Part shown: piece by piece, positions 1 to 11,363 of the stretch | Layout: the number at the start of each line of letters is the position of its first letter | How positions within the stretch are numbered: the first letter of the stretch is position 1 | Source of the DNA: Nemopilema nomurai | Lineage: Eukaryota; Cnidaria; Scyphozoa; Rhizostomeae; Rhizostomatidae | Assembly: GCA_003864495.1 (NCBI GenBank) | Contig: ML133437.1 | Location: forward strand, 1,116,001 to 1,180,000 | DNA length: 64,000 nucleotides | Reading direction: 5' to 3' | Position numbers and translations under genes: made by a program | Notes under the pieces: model-generated | The model's input: the letters and a program-made list of their open reading frames with translations, nothing else | The model's database searches: none | Told to the model about the DNA's origin: nothing

Positions 1-461
1 CTAGCAACAGAAACCTCGCAGCGAAACGTTACGCTGTGCATGTTTATGGAATGTAGAGGGATTTGGGGGCACTCGTTATAGCAACAGACACAGGAAGTGT
101 ATTGTAGCAAATTGTACCCCTCTTGAATGAATCTTAGAGCTACAGCGGTTGAAATGGCCTGTACTTCAAGTAATGCAAATAATACAAAGACTGAGTGAAA
201 CCTTCTTGCTTCTTATCCGAATGTTAATTCCATTTTCGCTGTAGCTTGTGGTTCCTTTAGAGACAGCGAGCTTTTGTGACTTCCATGTTTCCAGGGTAGC
301 CTACAAATCACCCTATCACCCGTTATCAAAAAGAAACCCTAGGCCCTCCTTAGAGGATAGAAAGACGATTTTTCTTTATATTGCGACTTTTTCCTTCAAA
401 TGAAATAGAAATAGTTGACTGATGTCTTTGAACCGTTTTGAGTGCTATTTTCATTCCACAG

Positions 462-2649
462 GAATACGAAGATTTGGATGAGGTTATTGCGAGGTACATT
501 CAGCCGATTTCGTCTCAAGCCCGCGAGATCATCAACCATCGCTATTATCGAGAGACAGAGGGTGGGGTGAAACAGAAACTGGAGGAAATTCTCATAACGG
601 AGAAGCGAAAAAACCCATCGAGAATACCCTACTTCTTCTCGGCTTCGCAGACGTACCCGGGCAAATTCATGTTGGGCTACATACCAAGAAACAAACCCAG
701 GGTGGAGTATGTCACTGTGTGCCCAGAGGGATTTCGATACCGTGGGCGCATGCATGGGAACACCAATTCGCTTCTCAGGTGGTTCAAGGAGCATTTTAGG
801 GACCCCATACCAGGTACGTACAGCTCTGGGTCATTCAGCTTACAGTGAATGGTGTAACCTTTAATGAATGGTGTTCAGGAGTGAGGAGGCCGGCGTGGAG
901 ACAAACTGGCACCACACCACACAAGGCAGTGGCACCGGACACCGTACTCCTAACAGCACACATCTCTACTCTTGTCATACTCTTGTCATACTTTTGTCAT
1001 ACTTTTGTCATACTCTACTCATACTCTACTCATTTACTCTAGTCATTTTCGTATCCTCATTTAGCAGCCATTCAACAATGTATACAATGATAAATGTTTC
1101 AACATGTTGAAATAGGAAAACTGTCCCATCCTTTGTGATCATTACTTAAATCCTAAAAAAGAAGTGGGATTCAGAATCCCTAAACTGAGTCATAGACTAA
1201 TGTTTAATGAAAGCTTAATGAAGTGAAACACAAATTGTGCAAAAATGACAACATTGTACAAGAATTATGTTATTTCCTTTGAATAAGGCTCGTCGCTCGA
1301 CTTGACCGCTTTGGTTTTTCGCAATTAACAGCCTAAATACGTATGTATAGATGGGTTTCGCTAAATAAGTATTAAGATGTTTCTAATGTCTGTTTCTAAT
1401 GAGGATACTGATTGGTCAAAATCAACCAATGAGGCTGCCCCATGTATTTTGAATCCTAATCCTTTTATGGACCATGTTAGCTATTAGCCGGGCTGTCAAC
1501 TGTCAATCAATCAATCAATCAATCAATTTCACCTCTTTAATGATAACCATATCATAGTCCGACAGCCCCATCATCATCCGAGTAATTGAGATTACCAACA
1601 GGCGTGATTTTCTTGTTTTGCAAAATCGAATAAGAGAATCACAGTTGCCTCCATCAACAAAACTCATGCTAATCATATTCGATAATTTGTTTCTCTTTCC
1701 TCACTCAAACTCAATCAGTCCTTTTGGTTTCAAAATATTGTCGTTGAGTTTGAAGTACATTTCACACATTGAAGTACTCTTTTTTCTCAAGTCTGAGCTT
1801 TGACCTTGCCTCGAACATGATTATTTTTCCCAGTGATTTCTTACCTGGCTAAGGAGCCCAAAGAAAACTAATGGCTTTTGATGGAAAGGTTATTTTGTAT
1901 ATGTGACATTTCATTTGATCACATAATAGGCCTACCAGAAGAAAATTGTTCAGCTTTAGTGTACAATCATTCCGCTTTCTTGCACATTAGCGCTCTTGCA
2001 TCAGACTCTGATTTCTTGAATTTTTGTTCTGTCTAGATTCTGTTACGTGCATACTTCTCTTATTCACGAAGTGCATTTGTCGGGTAAAAGGATTAATTCG
2101 ATCGACAAGGAACTTGTTTCTCTCCATTGATGAAGCAATACACAATTGTTGAGTTTGACCTTGAATTTTATTACATAATTTTATTAATTCGGATAAGGTT
2201 TGATGCGCATTATCTATGAAATATTAACTATGATATATATTATCTTTTTTGATATATTAACTATGAACTGTATTTCCTCAGGCCTAACACCCAAACTGAC
2301 TCGTACTCCTGGAGGCGGCTCTACCAACGCGACCCCGTACACCCCCGGCGGAACACCACACTCTATTTTGACTGACATTGACATGAGCCGCCTTACACCC
2401 CTGTCAGTGCAAAGCTACTCCAGGGGGACGCCCGCTCATGCAGCCAATCCGGCTATTACGAATTTGCAACAAGAGCAAGTGCGATCCTCCCCCGGACCCA
2501 ACTTTGGCAACCAGCAGTGGAACTCGTTCCGGCAGAATCAACAGTTCCCCGATCAGTACAACCGATACGGCAATTACGCGTCGCGACAAAACACTCCGCA
2601 GCAACAGCAGCACCAACAACAACAGGACCAGCAGCACTATGTAAGATAG
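462..2649 (+). CDS. SUPT6H: SPT6 (SUPT6H) transcription elongation factor, 3' end (partial)
   Basis: Last two coding exons of the histone chaperone and elongation factor SPT6, which binds phosphorylated RNA polymerase II through tandem SH2 domains. Exon 462-813 follows a tttcc..cacag acceptor (phase 0) and ends at gtacgt (phase 1). It encodes nearly the whole C-terminal SH2: the segment beginning EYEDLDEVIARYIQP, then PGKFMLGYIPRNKPRVEYVT and EGFRYRGR, ending WFKEHFRDPIP, which matches the SPT6 family closely. Exon 2282-2649 completes the split Gly codon and gives the low-complexity Thr/Pro tail (TPKLTRTPGGGS, YTPGGTPHS), a Gln-rich stretch and the TAG at 2647-2649. An AATAAA at about 2824 is a likely poly(A) signal. 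The upstream part of the gene lies outside the window to the left. The C-terminal tail is shorter than in vertebrates. Identification is firm; the exact start of the terminal exon follows from the codon phase. Confidence 0.93.
940..1060. repeat. Imperfect short tandem repeat in SPT6 intron
   Basis: Repeated ctcttgtcata / cttttgtcata / ctactcata units of about 11 bases run between the two SPT6 exons. An unrelated tetranucleotide run (aatc)n occurs at about 1503-1527. These are simple repeats with no coding sense. Confidence 0.7.
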
Positions 2650-4849
2650 ACTTGAGAGGCAGCAGGGGTAGAGTTGTTTGGGGAATACAAATCGAAAGAA
2701 GACAGCGGTTGATGTTGAGGCGCCAATAGCCCCCGCTGTTGAGCGGGGCAGCTTTTCTAGATCTTCCAGATGTTAACGTTTTTCTGAAACCTTGTATAGG
2801 CAGTAAGCATTTTGTTATTTCAAAATAAACTTGTGTTTTGTGTATTATGGCAATGACCACCAAGCTTGCGTTTGTTTCATCTTATTAACTGTTGCTCGCC
2901 CCATTGACATGTGTACGTTCGTGTGCAAAGGGTCAGTGTTGTTATCTCTGTATGGAGCCTGTAGTTTGAAAGAGGTACCAAATTGAAAGGTCCTACGCTG
3001 TTAAAAAAGCGTCGTATTATTAGAGTTTGTGTTCAGCTCACCAAAATGAAACTAGTAACGTTAGTGAGAGGGGGGGGGGGCAATGCAGCGCTGCGCATTA
3101 GTTGGTCATACCCCTAGCCTAGATGACATGGGGGACCTGTACAAGATACTAAACACAGCTTTTGGCCCCCAGTCTTACCGGGAAAACATATCAGCAGATA
3201 TTTGCGTTTAGGCCGGTTTGTCAATTATTCATGCTTGGTATTACGTCACATTCAAGCGAGGATGACTAGGTGTCCCAAAATTGAAGTTGAAGGACATCAC
3301 GTGGGTGTTCCGCCCGTTGACAGATAAGTAATATTTTAGTCACAAATTTTAGCTACGCTGAAAGTGGTGTTCCATTCCAATTCGAATCTTATTCAGCTTT
3401 AGTTACGAGGTCGCTCTTAACTCCACTCAGCGCCTTTCGTCTGCCTCTCCCGTCTAGACACGTAGCGCCTCGATTTAATGGGCGCCTCGATTCAGCTTAC
3501 GCGAAACAATGATTTTGAGCCGGTATCTTAATTCATTCCGACCCAGCTCCTCCTAACAGGTCTATGCCTACGTTTCTGGTGTATTTGTTTTCCAAAAATA
3601 TGTCGTCTCCAGCTCTTCTTTAGGTCATACTTAACTTTTGACCCGTTTGTGACTGGCGTACGTTTAAAATTTGGAGCTTAACATCGCTCTTGCACTTGCA
3701 TGGCGAAACAACATCTAAATACCCCATCTAGGAAAATAAGTGTTGTTTCTGATAAAGGGTATCTTGAGGGTAAAGAAGAGCAAAGCGTGAAGGTTGTCTC
3801 ACCAAGAGCCATGGTTCCTCCAAATTAATCTTTTGAAAATTAATCTTCACTATTTGTTGGCTTTTTATTTTGTATTTGGTTGTATCAAATTTTTGCCTCC
3901 ATTTGCTTGGGCTCTTTCGCGGTCCTATAACAGAGACGTTCCTGCAATGGAGGGCCGTCATTTGAAACCATGACTCAGGCGTTCTTTTCTTCACTTTTAG
4001 ATCATCCCTAAAGATTTATCTCCTGATATGCTTGACCTTTCACTCACAGCTTCACCGATTACATTTTCACTTTTACTGAGGATTTTCGGCAGCTTAATCC
4101 CAATTTCAGTGGCTAATGGATCCTCCACCAGACCATCAGAACCCCAACCTATCCTATTTGCCACGGCGTATTTAAGACTAAGCAGACCAAATAAATATAG
4201 ACAGAATCGGACACACAAATTAACTTGTCTCTCCCCTTTTTGCGTTGCTTTACAGTTATACCTTTTTGATGTTTATTTACCAAGATATTTTCGGGCATCT
4301 CCGACTCTAGTAGCTACTGGGGTAAATTTTGAAATGTAGGCAACACCTAAACCGTATAAATGAATAACGTACTAGACAACATAGTGTGGCCCGCCTTTGG
4401 GAGCGAACTTTGACAAAATTGTACGGCTTAGCACCAGGAGGCTTTCGCAAGATCACAAGGGGTGAAGTCTTGTCCTTGTCTTCTGTGCTCAATTCACAGT
4501 TGTGCCCAATGTGGGTGCAGGTTGCAGAGTAACGGTTGTCTTTGTCTGCAAAATGAATACCACTGCACAGATGCTTTCGCTAAAACTTCCGGGTGCAGTA
4601 AGATATTGATTTCATGCATCACACGACTTCACTGTTGAAGCCAAGTGCCTGGTGCAGCCCAAACAAACTTAATCTCGTTGCTCGTTGAAGTGAATTTGTC
4701 CACCCAGTGTCAGATTCCACGCCCGTGATTCCAGTCAGAGGATCCACTTGTTAGGGTTGACCACAAAATCACAAGTATATTTGGACGTGCGCGCAAAAGA
4801 GGTTCTTATTGTTTACCTCGACGAAGAACGAGCCTGACCAAGTCGAAAG
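2650..4849. other. SPT6 3' UTR and intergenic DNA, no gene seen
   Basis: The first about 200 bases are the SPT6 3' UTR, with AATAAA at about 2824. The rest holds only short shadow frames, a G homopolymer at about 3069-3080 and no splice-consistent exon. The stretch just before 4850 is the presumed promoter of the next gene; a tatattt at about 4775 could be a TATA-like element, but this is weak. Confidence 0.5.
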
Positions 4850-7146
4850 ATGAAGTCTGCAGCAAACACGAGCACCCTCTTCAGGTGCACCATCTGTCTA
4901 CTGTTGCTCTTACGCTGCCAGGCGGGGCCAATTTTTGGTAAGTGCACGCCAAGTCTGTTTAAATACTTCTCTTTCAGAAATTTGTAAAATTTTGCGGATG
5001 TTTGTTTTGAAGTTAGTGAGATACCGAACTTTTGAAGTGTCATTCCATCGACGATGGGAATCTTTGGCGTCCATAAGATGCAAGGGTATTTGGAAGTCGT
5101 TTACTGTCGCGAGAACATTTCTGAGACTGTTGAAGATACTTCGTGTTTACGCGTCGATTTGCTCGCATTTTTTTCACTCAGTTGACGGGGAATTGCATTA
5201 ACGTCATTCGAACCAAGCAATAGAATTGTGTGCCAGCCATTGGAAACATTATCACTAGAAGCATGGCATTAACTAGCACGTCGGCATTTGCCAACCATAT
5301 CTGTCATCTAGCGTCCTTTGGCTTCCAAAACTGGCTCCGAGTTGCGACCAAATTTGACTTCAGACTTTGTGTGTCTGGCTATTTGAATCTGTAAGTTGTG
5401 AGTGGGACATTTTTGCTTAATTGTCAAATCTGATCTCTTAATTCGTCTTCTTACGCCCTCGAAGTATAGGGATTAGACTCGTAAGAAGGTGAGACGTCAT
5501 TTGGCCATATTATTAATGAATTCACAAGTAATTGGAATGTAATAATACATTCGCGAGCCCGGGGATAGTATTGCTATTGCAGACGATACTAGGGTCAGTT
5601 GAAAAAGCCTAGCGAAATAATTTTGGCTTTTCTGGCATTTAAAATAGCATTGTTGTGTTTCAAAAGCTTTTTGAGTGGGACAATGCTAGAACTGTATTTG
5701 CCGTTTGTGATGACTGCGGTTCTCCCATCATGGCACCAAGCCTGCTCCATATTCCTTGTCCCTCTTGAATCGGACTTGGCTCTGCAACGATTGTGGTATT
5801 CATCGTCAACGCTGTCTGGCAAAAACGTGGGCATGCGTTGATCGATATCTGCAAACTTTGATTGCAATATCTACAGAATAGCAACTCGCGTAAATGCAGA
5901 GTGTCGTAAGCCGAATTTAGACAGGCAAAGGCCGAGGGAAAACTACAAATGTTGGAGAGAGTCAGTTGCACAAGGAAACGGAAGGACAATGTAGTTAGCC
6001 AAACAAATGACTTTCATGCCCACAAAACCCCAGGACCAAATGGGATCAAAGACGCCTGCTTCAAGGGGTGGCACAGCTGCCCCTTCTGCCCCCAAACGGA
6101 GTATCCTAATTCCTTCGTTTTGCTATTATTTTGCATGGCCGTCTTCGGGGTTGCAAGAAGAGACACTGTTTCCACTGAAGACACTACGCAACTGACACCT
6201 CTCAGAATGTTAAACCACCAATGATTATCGAATTGTGTTACAAAACGACAAGATGAATGGTGTCTAGAATCGCACGTAGTTGTGAATCAGAATCAGAATA
6301 ATACGCAATTGTTGAATTTTTACTTACTATGAAAGAACGACATTGATTCAACGAGACGAGCCTCTATCAGTAAAACCAGCCTTGTCGAAGCCTGTCCTAA
6401 AGTTAAGGGTTATTGTCAAAGCAAAAGCAAGGTTGTGGCACTTCAATGTCCTCTATGAACAAAAACTCTTCGTTTTGAATACAGAAGGAGTTCCTACTGT
6501 CTAATGTAGTTGATATGCTATCATTCAGCAATCACGTTAAAAACAATTCACTTTCTCAAGCAACAGCTATTTATCATATCGACCCACGTCAAGATGAAAA
6601 TTTTAGACTCAAGTTTAATTCTAATCGGTGTGACTTTGAAGTAAACCTACGAATGTGTTTTCAGGAACGAAGTTGAGCCTTGCAAACAAAGAGATGGTAA
6701 TGGAGCACGACATAGTGCTTGACGAGAAGTTTCTTCTGCCATTTGTGACAAGCATCTTGAGCCAAGCTGGATTCGTGGAACAAAGAGCAATTCCCAATAG
6801 AGTACAGGAAGAGATCGAAGCTGGGCCCATGGGCAACAATGTCACCGAGACAATATACAACTTCAACCAGCACGATCAAACATCCAAGGCGGTATACAAA
6901 ACCATCGCAGACTGCAGAAGGCTGCACCACTCGGTGAAGGAAATCAAGCCGATCTTGAGTTTTCTGATACACGGCGGACACAGGGCGGCAAAGCAGTTGA
7001 CGAAGAAGTTCAGCACGAAGCTGCCAATCAAGCGATGCAGAGCCATTCTCACGATTTACTGCCTGCCTTCGACGGACTTGAATCGCAGAGCCCCGCGCTC
7101 GAAGCGCGTGAGAAAGTTTCTGCTCCAAAGAAGGAGTTTGTCCTGA
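4850..7146 (+). CDS. Secreted basic protein of unknown function, two exons
   Basis: Exon 1 (4850-4937) starts at an ATG and encodes a classic signal peptide: MKSAAN, then a Leu/Cys-rich core (CTICLLLLLRC) and QAGPIFG. It ends at a gtaagt donor in phase 1. Exon 2 (6665-7146) follows ttttcag, completes Gly and runs to TGA, giving about 189 residues in all. The mature part has one N-glycosylation sequon (NNVTE), three Cys (DCRRLHH and KRCRAILTIYC), several dibasic pairs and a strongly basic C-terminus (RSKRVRKFLLQRRSLS). I do not recognise the family. It could be a prohormone-like, antimicrobial-like or lineage-specific secreted protein; none of these is shown. The two exons join in phase and the signal peptide supports a real gene. 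Exon 2 lies in a tandemly duplicated block. Confidence 0.62.
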
Positions 7147-8776
7147 ATGGAGGGCGTCGTTGTAAAGCGAGGCCTAGTTTGACTGGATGAATTAGGACTT
7201 AATGTAAGTAGAATCCAAAAGGATGCAGCCTGATCTGTGAAGATGGCTGCACTTTCGTTGAGCGCTCATTTATCAAGAGTATATTGTTAGATATGAACGA
7301 CACAGATTAAGCAAGATGACGTATTGGCACTGCCTACTGCACAGGAGCATTCTTAACACAAATGCTCTTCTTATCTTCTGAAACCTAGTAAGGGTATGTT
7401 AGTTGGAAAGAACCCCATGCCTCTTGTATTTTTCAACGATGAGTTTACTTCCAAGTCATAGATGATGGTAGCCTAAATGCTTTTAGAGGTAAATCCTATT
7501 TGAGTTTTCCCACCCCCCCCCCCCCCTCCTTCTCAAAGAAACAGTGCTTTTACTTATCACGTGTAACATGGTTCGATTTGTTACACGCCAACCATTACTC
7601 CGTCTGTCAGTGCAATAGGTAGACGTGCATTGGTTTATAATGTCACAGCTTTCACTTATCGAATTGTGCCCAATTAGAAATGATCTTGGAGACACTGCGA
7701 ATGCGGTTACTTGAAGTCACTGGGAAAGCATTGAAATTCCCTCTCCGTTCTTCTACTTCAGAATTCCAAAGAATGCCCTGTAAATGTACCTGCAGATAAA
7801 ACAGGTGGATGATCTTGAATCTTCTTCAGTCTCAGTTTTATTTTAAGAGCATCGAAGGTCAGTAGCAAACTTGTAAGAATGTAAGAAATGTAAATAGTCA
7901 CATTCTTGTAAGTGTAGTGCCCAGTTGCAATTTGTAGCATTTTTCATAGAAATTTCAACTTTATTTTGTTGGTCCCTTTTCTTGCCATTTTATTCGTCTG
8001 TTTCGAGCTGCGGGCTTTCGACGTTTGCATTCATAACCGAGCCCCTGGATGCATAAGAATCAGAACAAACACAGTATCCCAAGAGTTGGCCTCTTCCGAG
8101 CTTTTCTCTTCACCGTAATGACTGAAGCTTTTAATCATGAAATTATACTGATTTTATATGTACCACAAGTAGTGCTTATGATGCAGTGATAACAAATTTG
8201 GGCGCTGATGAAATGGGAATGAAGAGATTAGTAATGCATCAGCCAACATTTAGAATAAACATTCACGCGAAAATGATAAACTATAATCGCAAATCGAGAG
8301 ACAACATTGGATTAAGGGCTATGTCTGCATGTGTCTCTTAGTTCCAGATCGGATGAAATTTTGGACCGAAGGCCTTCCATATTGAAACAATTTTGTTTGC
8401 AGTTTTTCATAATATCTTTCAAATTCCGGGACCTTGCACATTGCAGCTGCTTGTAGCTGGTTGAGTCATGGAACTCTCGGGTCTCACCAAATCTGCAGTT
8501 TCCAGGTCTTTCAAAATGAGAAGCTTTCGTATCAAAAACCTTATCTTCTAAGGGGGAGGAGGAGGGCAATTTAAGACCACCTATAGACAGGGCTTTGGAA
8601 AGAAAAGGGTGATACACGATCCCTTCCTTAATCTGCATCGCCACTCACATAAGTCTCGAAACATCTAATCTACATCAAATAAGCCATACTGATTGTTATG
8701 AAAACAGAATTTGGCTTTCATTCGAGAAGACCAGTAAAAACCAAACTTGGAATGATCAGCAAAATAATTAGATCCA
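6276..8776 (+). repeat. 2.5 kb direct tandem duplication, copy 1 (functional exon 2)
   Basis: This block begins gtagttgtgaatcag and repeats almost base for base starting at 8777 (offset 2501, then 2500 after a one-base deletion). It carries part of the intron, all of exon 2 of the secreted-protein gene and downstream DNA. The copies differ by scattered substitutions and small indels. For example, this copy has a long C-run at about 7512-7526 where copy 2 has about seven, and it lacks about 70 bases found in copy 2 near 9927-10010. Confidence 0.92.
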
Positions 8777-11363
8777 GTAGTTGTGAATCAGAATCAGAAT
8801 AATACGCAATTGTTGAATTTTTACTTACTATGAAAGAACGACATTGATTCAACGAGACGAGCCTCTATCAGTAAAACCAGCCTTGTCGAAGCCTGTCCTA
8901 AAGTTAAGGGTTATTGTCAAAGCAAAAGCAAGGTTGTGGCACTTCAATGTCCTCTATGAACAAAAACTCTTCGTTTTGAATACAGAAGGAGTTCCTACTG
9001 TCTAATGTAGTTGATATGCTATCATTCAGCAATCACGTTAAAAACAATTCACTTTCTCAAGCAACAGCTATTTATCATATCGACCCACGTCAAGATGAAA
9101 ATTTTAGACTCAAGTTTAATTCTAATCGGTGTGACTTTGAAGTAAACCTACGAATGTGTTTTCAGGAACAAGTTGAGCCTTGCAAACAAAGAGATGGTAA
9201 TGGAGCACGACATAGTGCTTGACGAGAAGTTTCTTCTGCCATTTGTGACAAGCATCTTGAGCCAAGCTGGATTCGTGGAACAAAGAGCAATTCCCAATAG
9301 AGTACAGGAAGAGATCGAAGCTGGGCCCATGGGCAACAATGTCACCGAAACAATATACAACTTCAACCAGCACGATCAAACATCCAAGGCGGTATACAAA
9401 ACCATCGCAGACTGCAGAAGGCTGCACCACTCGGTGAAGGAAATCAAGCCGATCTTGAGTTTTCTGATACACGGCGGACACAGGGCGGCAAAGCAGTTGA
9501 CGAAGAAGTTCAGCACGAAGCTGCCAATCAAGCGATGCAGAGCCATTCTCACGATTTACTGCCTGCCTTCGACGGACTTGAATCGCAGAGCCCCGCGCTC
9601 GAAGCGCGTGAGAAAGTTTCTGCTCCAAAGAAGGAGTTTGTCCTGAATGGAGGGCGTCGTTGTAAAGCGAGGCCTAGTTTGACTGGATGAATTAGGACTT
9701 AATGTAAGTAGAATCCAAAAGGATGCAGCCTGATCTGTGAAGATGGCTGCACTTTCGTTGAGCGCTCATTTATCAAGAGTATATTGTTAGATATGAACGA
9801 CACAGATTAAGCAAGATGACGTATTGGCACTGCCTACTGCACAGGAGCATTCTTAACACAAATGCTCTTCTTATCTTCTGAAACCTAGTAAGGGTATGTT
9901 AGTTGGAAAGAACCCCATGCCTCTTGCTCCCCAGGCCCCTGTTTCTTGCCCCTTGTCATTGTATTTGTCAATGATACAGGTTTTTTTAGTCCAGTATCAT
10001 CATTTTACATGATGAGTTTACTTCCAAGTCATAGATGATGATAGCCTAAATGCTTTAAGAGGTAAATCATATTTGAGTTTTCCCAACCCCCCTCCTTCTC
10101 AAAGAAACAGTGCTTTTACTTATCACGTGTATCATGGTTCGATTTGTTACACGCTAACCATTACTCCGTCTGTCAGTGCAATAGGTAGACGTGCATTGGT
10201 TTATAATGTCACAGGCTTTCACTTATCGAATTGTGCCCCAATTAGAAATGATCTTGGAGACACTGCGAATGCGGTTACTTGAAGTCACTGGGAAAGCATT
10301 GAAATTCCCTCTCCGTTCTTCTTCTTCAGAATTCCAAAGAATACCCTGTAAATGTACCTGCAGATAAAACAGGTGGATGATCTTGAATCTTCTTCAGTCT
10401 CAGTTTTATTTTAAGAGCATCGAAGGTCAGTAGCAAACTTGTAAGAATGTAAGAAATGTAAATAGTCACATTCTTGTAAGTGTAGTGCCCAGTTGCAATT
10501 TGTAGCATTTTTCATAGAAATTTCAACTTTATTTTGTTGGTCCCTTTTCTTGCCATTTTATTCGTCTGTTTCAAGCTGCGGGCTTCCGACGTTTTGCATT
10601 CATAACCGAGCCCCCGGATGCATAAGAATCAGAACAAACACAGTATCCCAAGAGTTGGCCTCTTCCGAGCTTTTCTCTTCACCGTAATGACTGAAGCTTT
10701 TAATCATGAAATTATACTGATTTTATATGTACCACAAGTAGTGCTTATGATGCAGTGATAACAAATTTGGGCGCTGATGAAATGGGAATGAAGAGATTAG
10801 TAATGCATCAGCCAACCTTTAGAATAAACATTAACGCGAAAATGATAAACTATAATCGCAAATCGAGAGACAACATTGGATTAAGGGCTATATCTGCATG
10901 TGTCTCTTAGTTCCAGATCGGATGAAATTTTGGACCGAAGGCCTTCCATATTGAAACAATTTTGTTTGCAGTAACTCATAATATCTTTTAAATTCCGGGA
11001 CCTTGCACATAAGCAGCTGCTTGTAGCTGGTTGAGTCATGGAAGTGCGGCTTTACATGGAACTCTCAGGTCTTACCAATTCTGCAGTTTCCAGGTCTTTC
11101 AAAATGAGAAGCTTTCGTATCAAAAACCTTATCTTCTAAGGGGGAGGAGGAGGGCAATTTAAGACCACCTATAGACAGGGCTTTGGAAAGAAAAGGGTGA
11201 TACACGATCCCTTCCTTAATCTGCATCGCCACTCACATAAGTCTCGAAACATCTAATCTACATCAAATAAGCCATACTGATTGTTATAAAATTAGAATTC
11301 GGCTTTCATTCGAGAAGACAAGTAAAAACCAAACTTGGAATGATCAGCAAAAAGATTAGATCC
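8777..11363 (+). repeat. 2.5 kb direct tandem duplication, copy 2
   Basis: Second copy of the block at 6276-8776. The junction reads gatcca then gtagttgtg, and similarity ends near gatcc at about 11360. It includes an extra about 70 bases at 9927-10010. It contains no signal-peptide exon, so only the second exon of the gene was duplicated. Confidence 0.9.
9166..9646 (+). pseudogene. Frameshifted duplicate of exon 2 of the secreted-protein gene
   Basis: Near-identical copy of exon 2 (6665-7146). Just after the cag acceptor, copy 1 reads gaacgaagttgag while this copy reads gaacaagttgag, one base shorter. If spliced from exon 1 in phase 1 the reading is Gly-Thr-Ser-stop. The rest of the exon stays open in the old frame up to the TGA at 9644-9646, so the lesion is recent, or it is a consensus error or a second haplotype. 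No start codon or signal peptide lies upstream in this copy. Confidence 0.75.

Noticed and set aside
9122..9628. 168-codon minus-strand frame opposite the duplicated exon (and its twin at 6661-7128)
   Set aside because: Mirror of the plus-strand secreted-protein exon, which has a signal peptide exon and splice sites; the minus frame has none.
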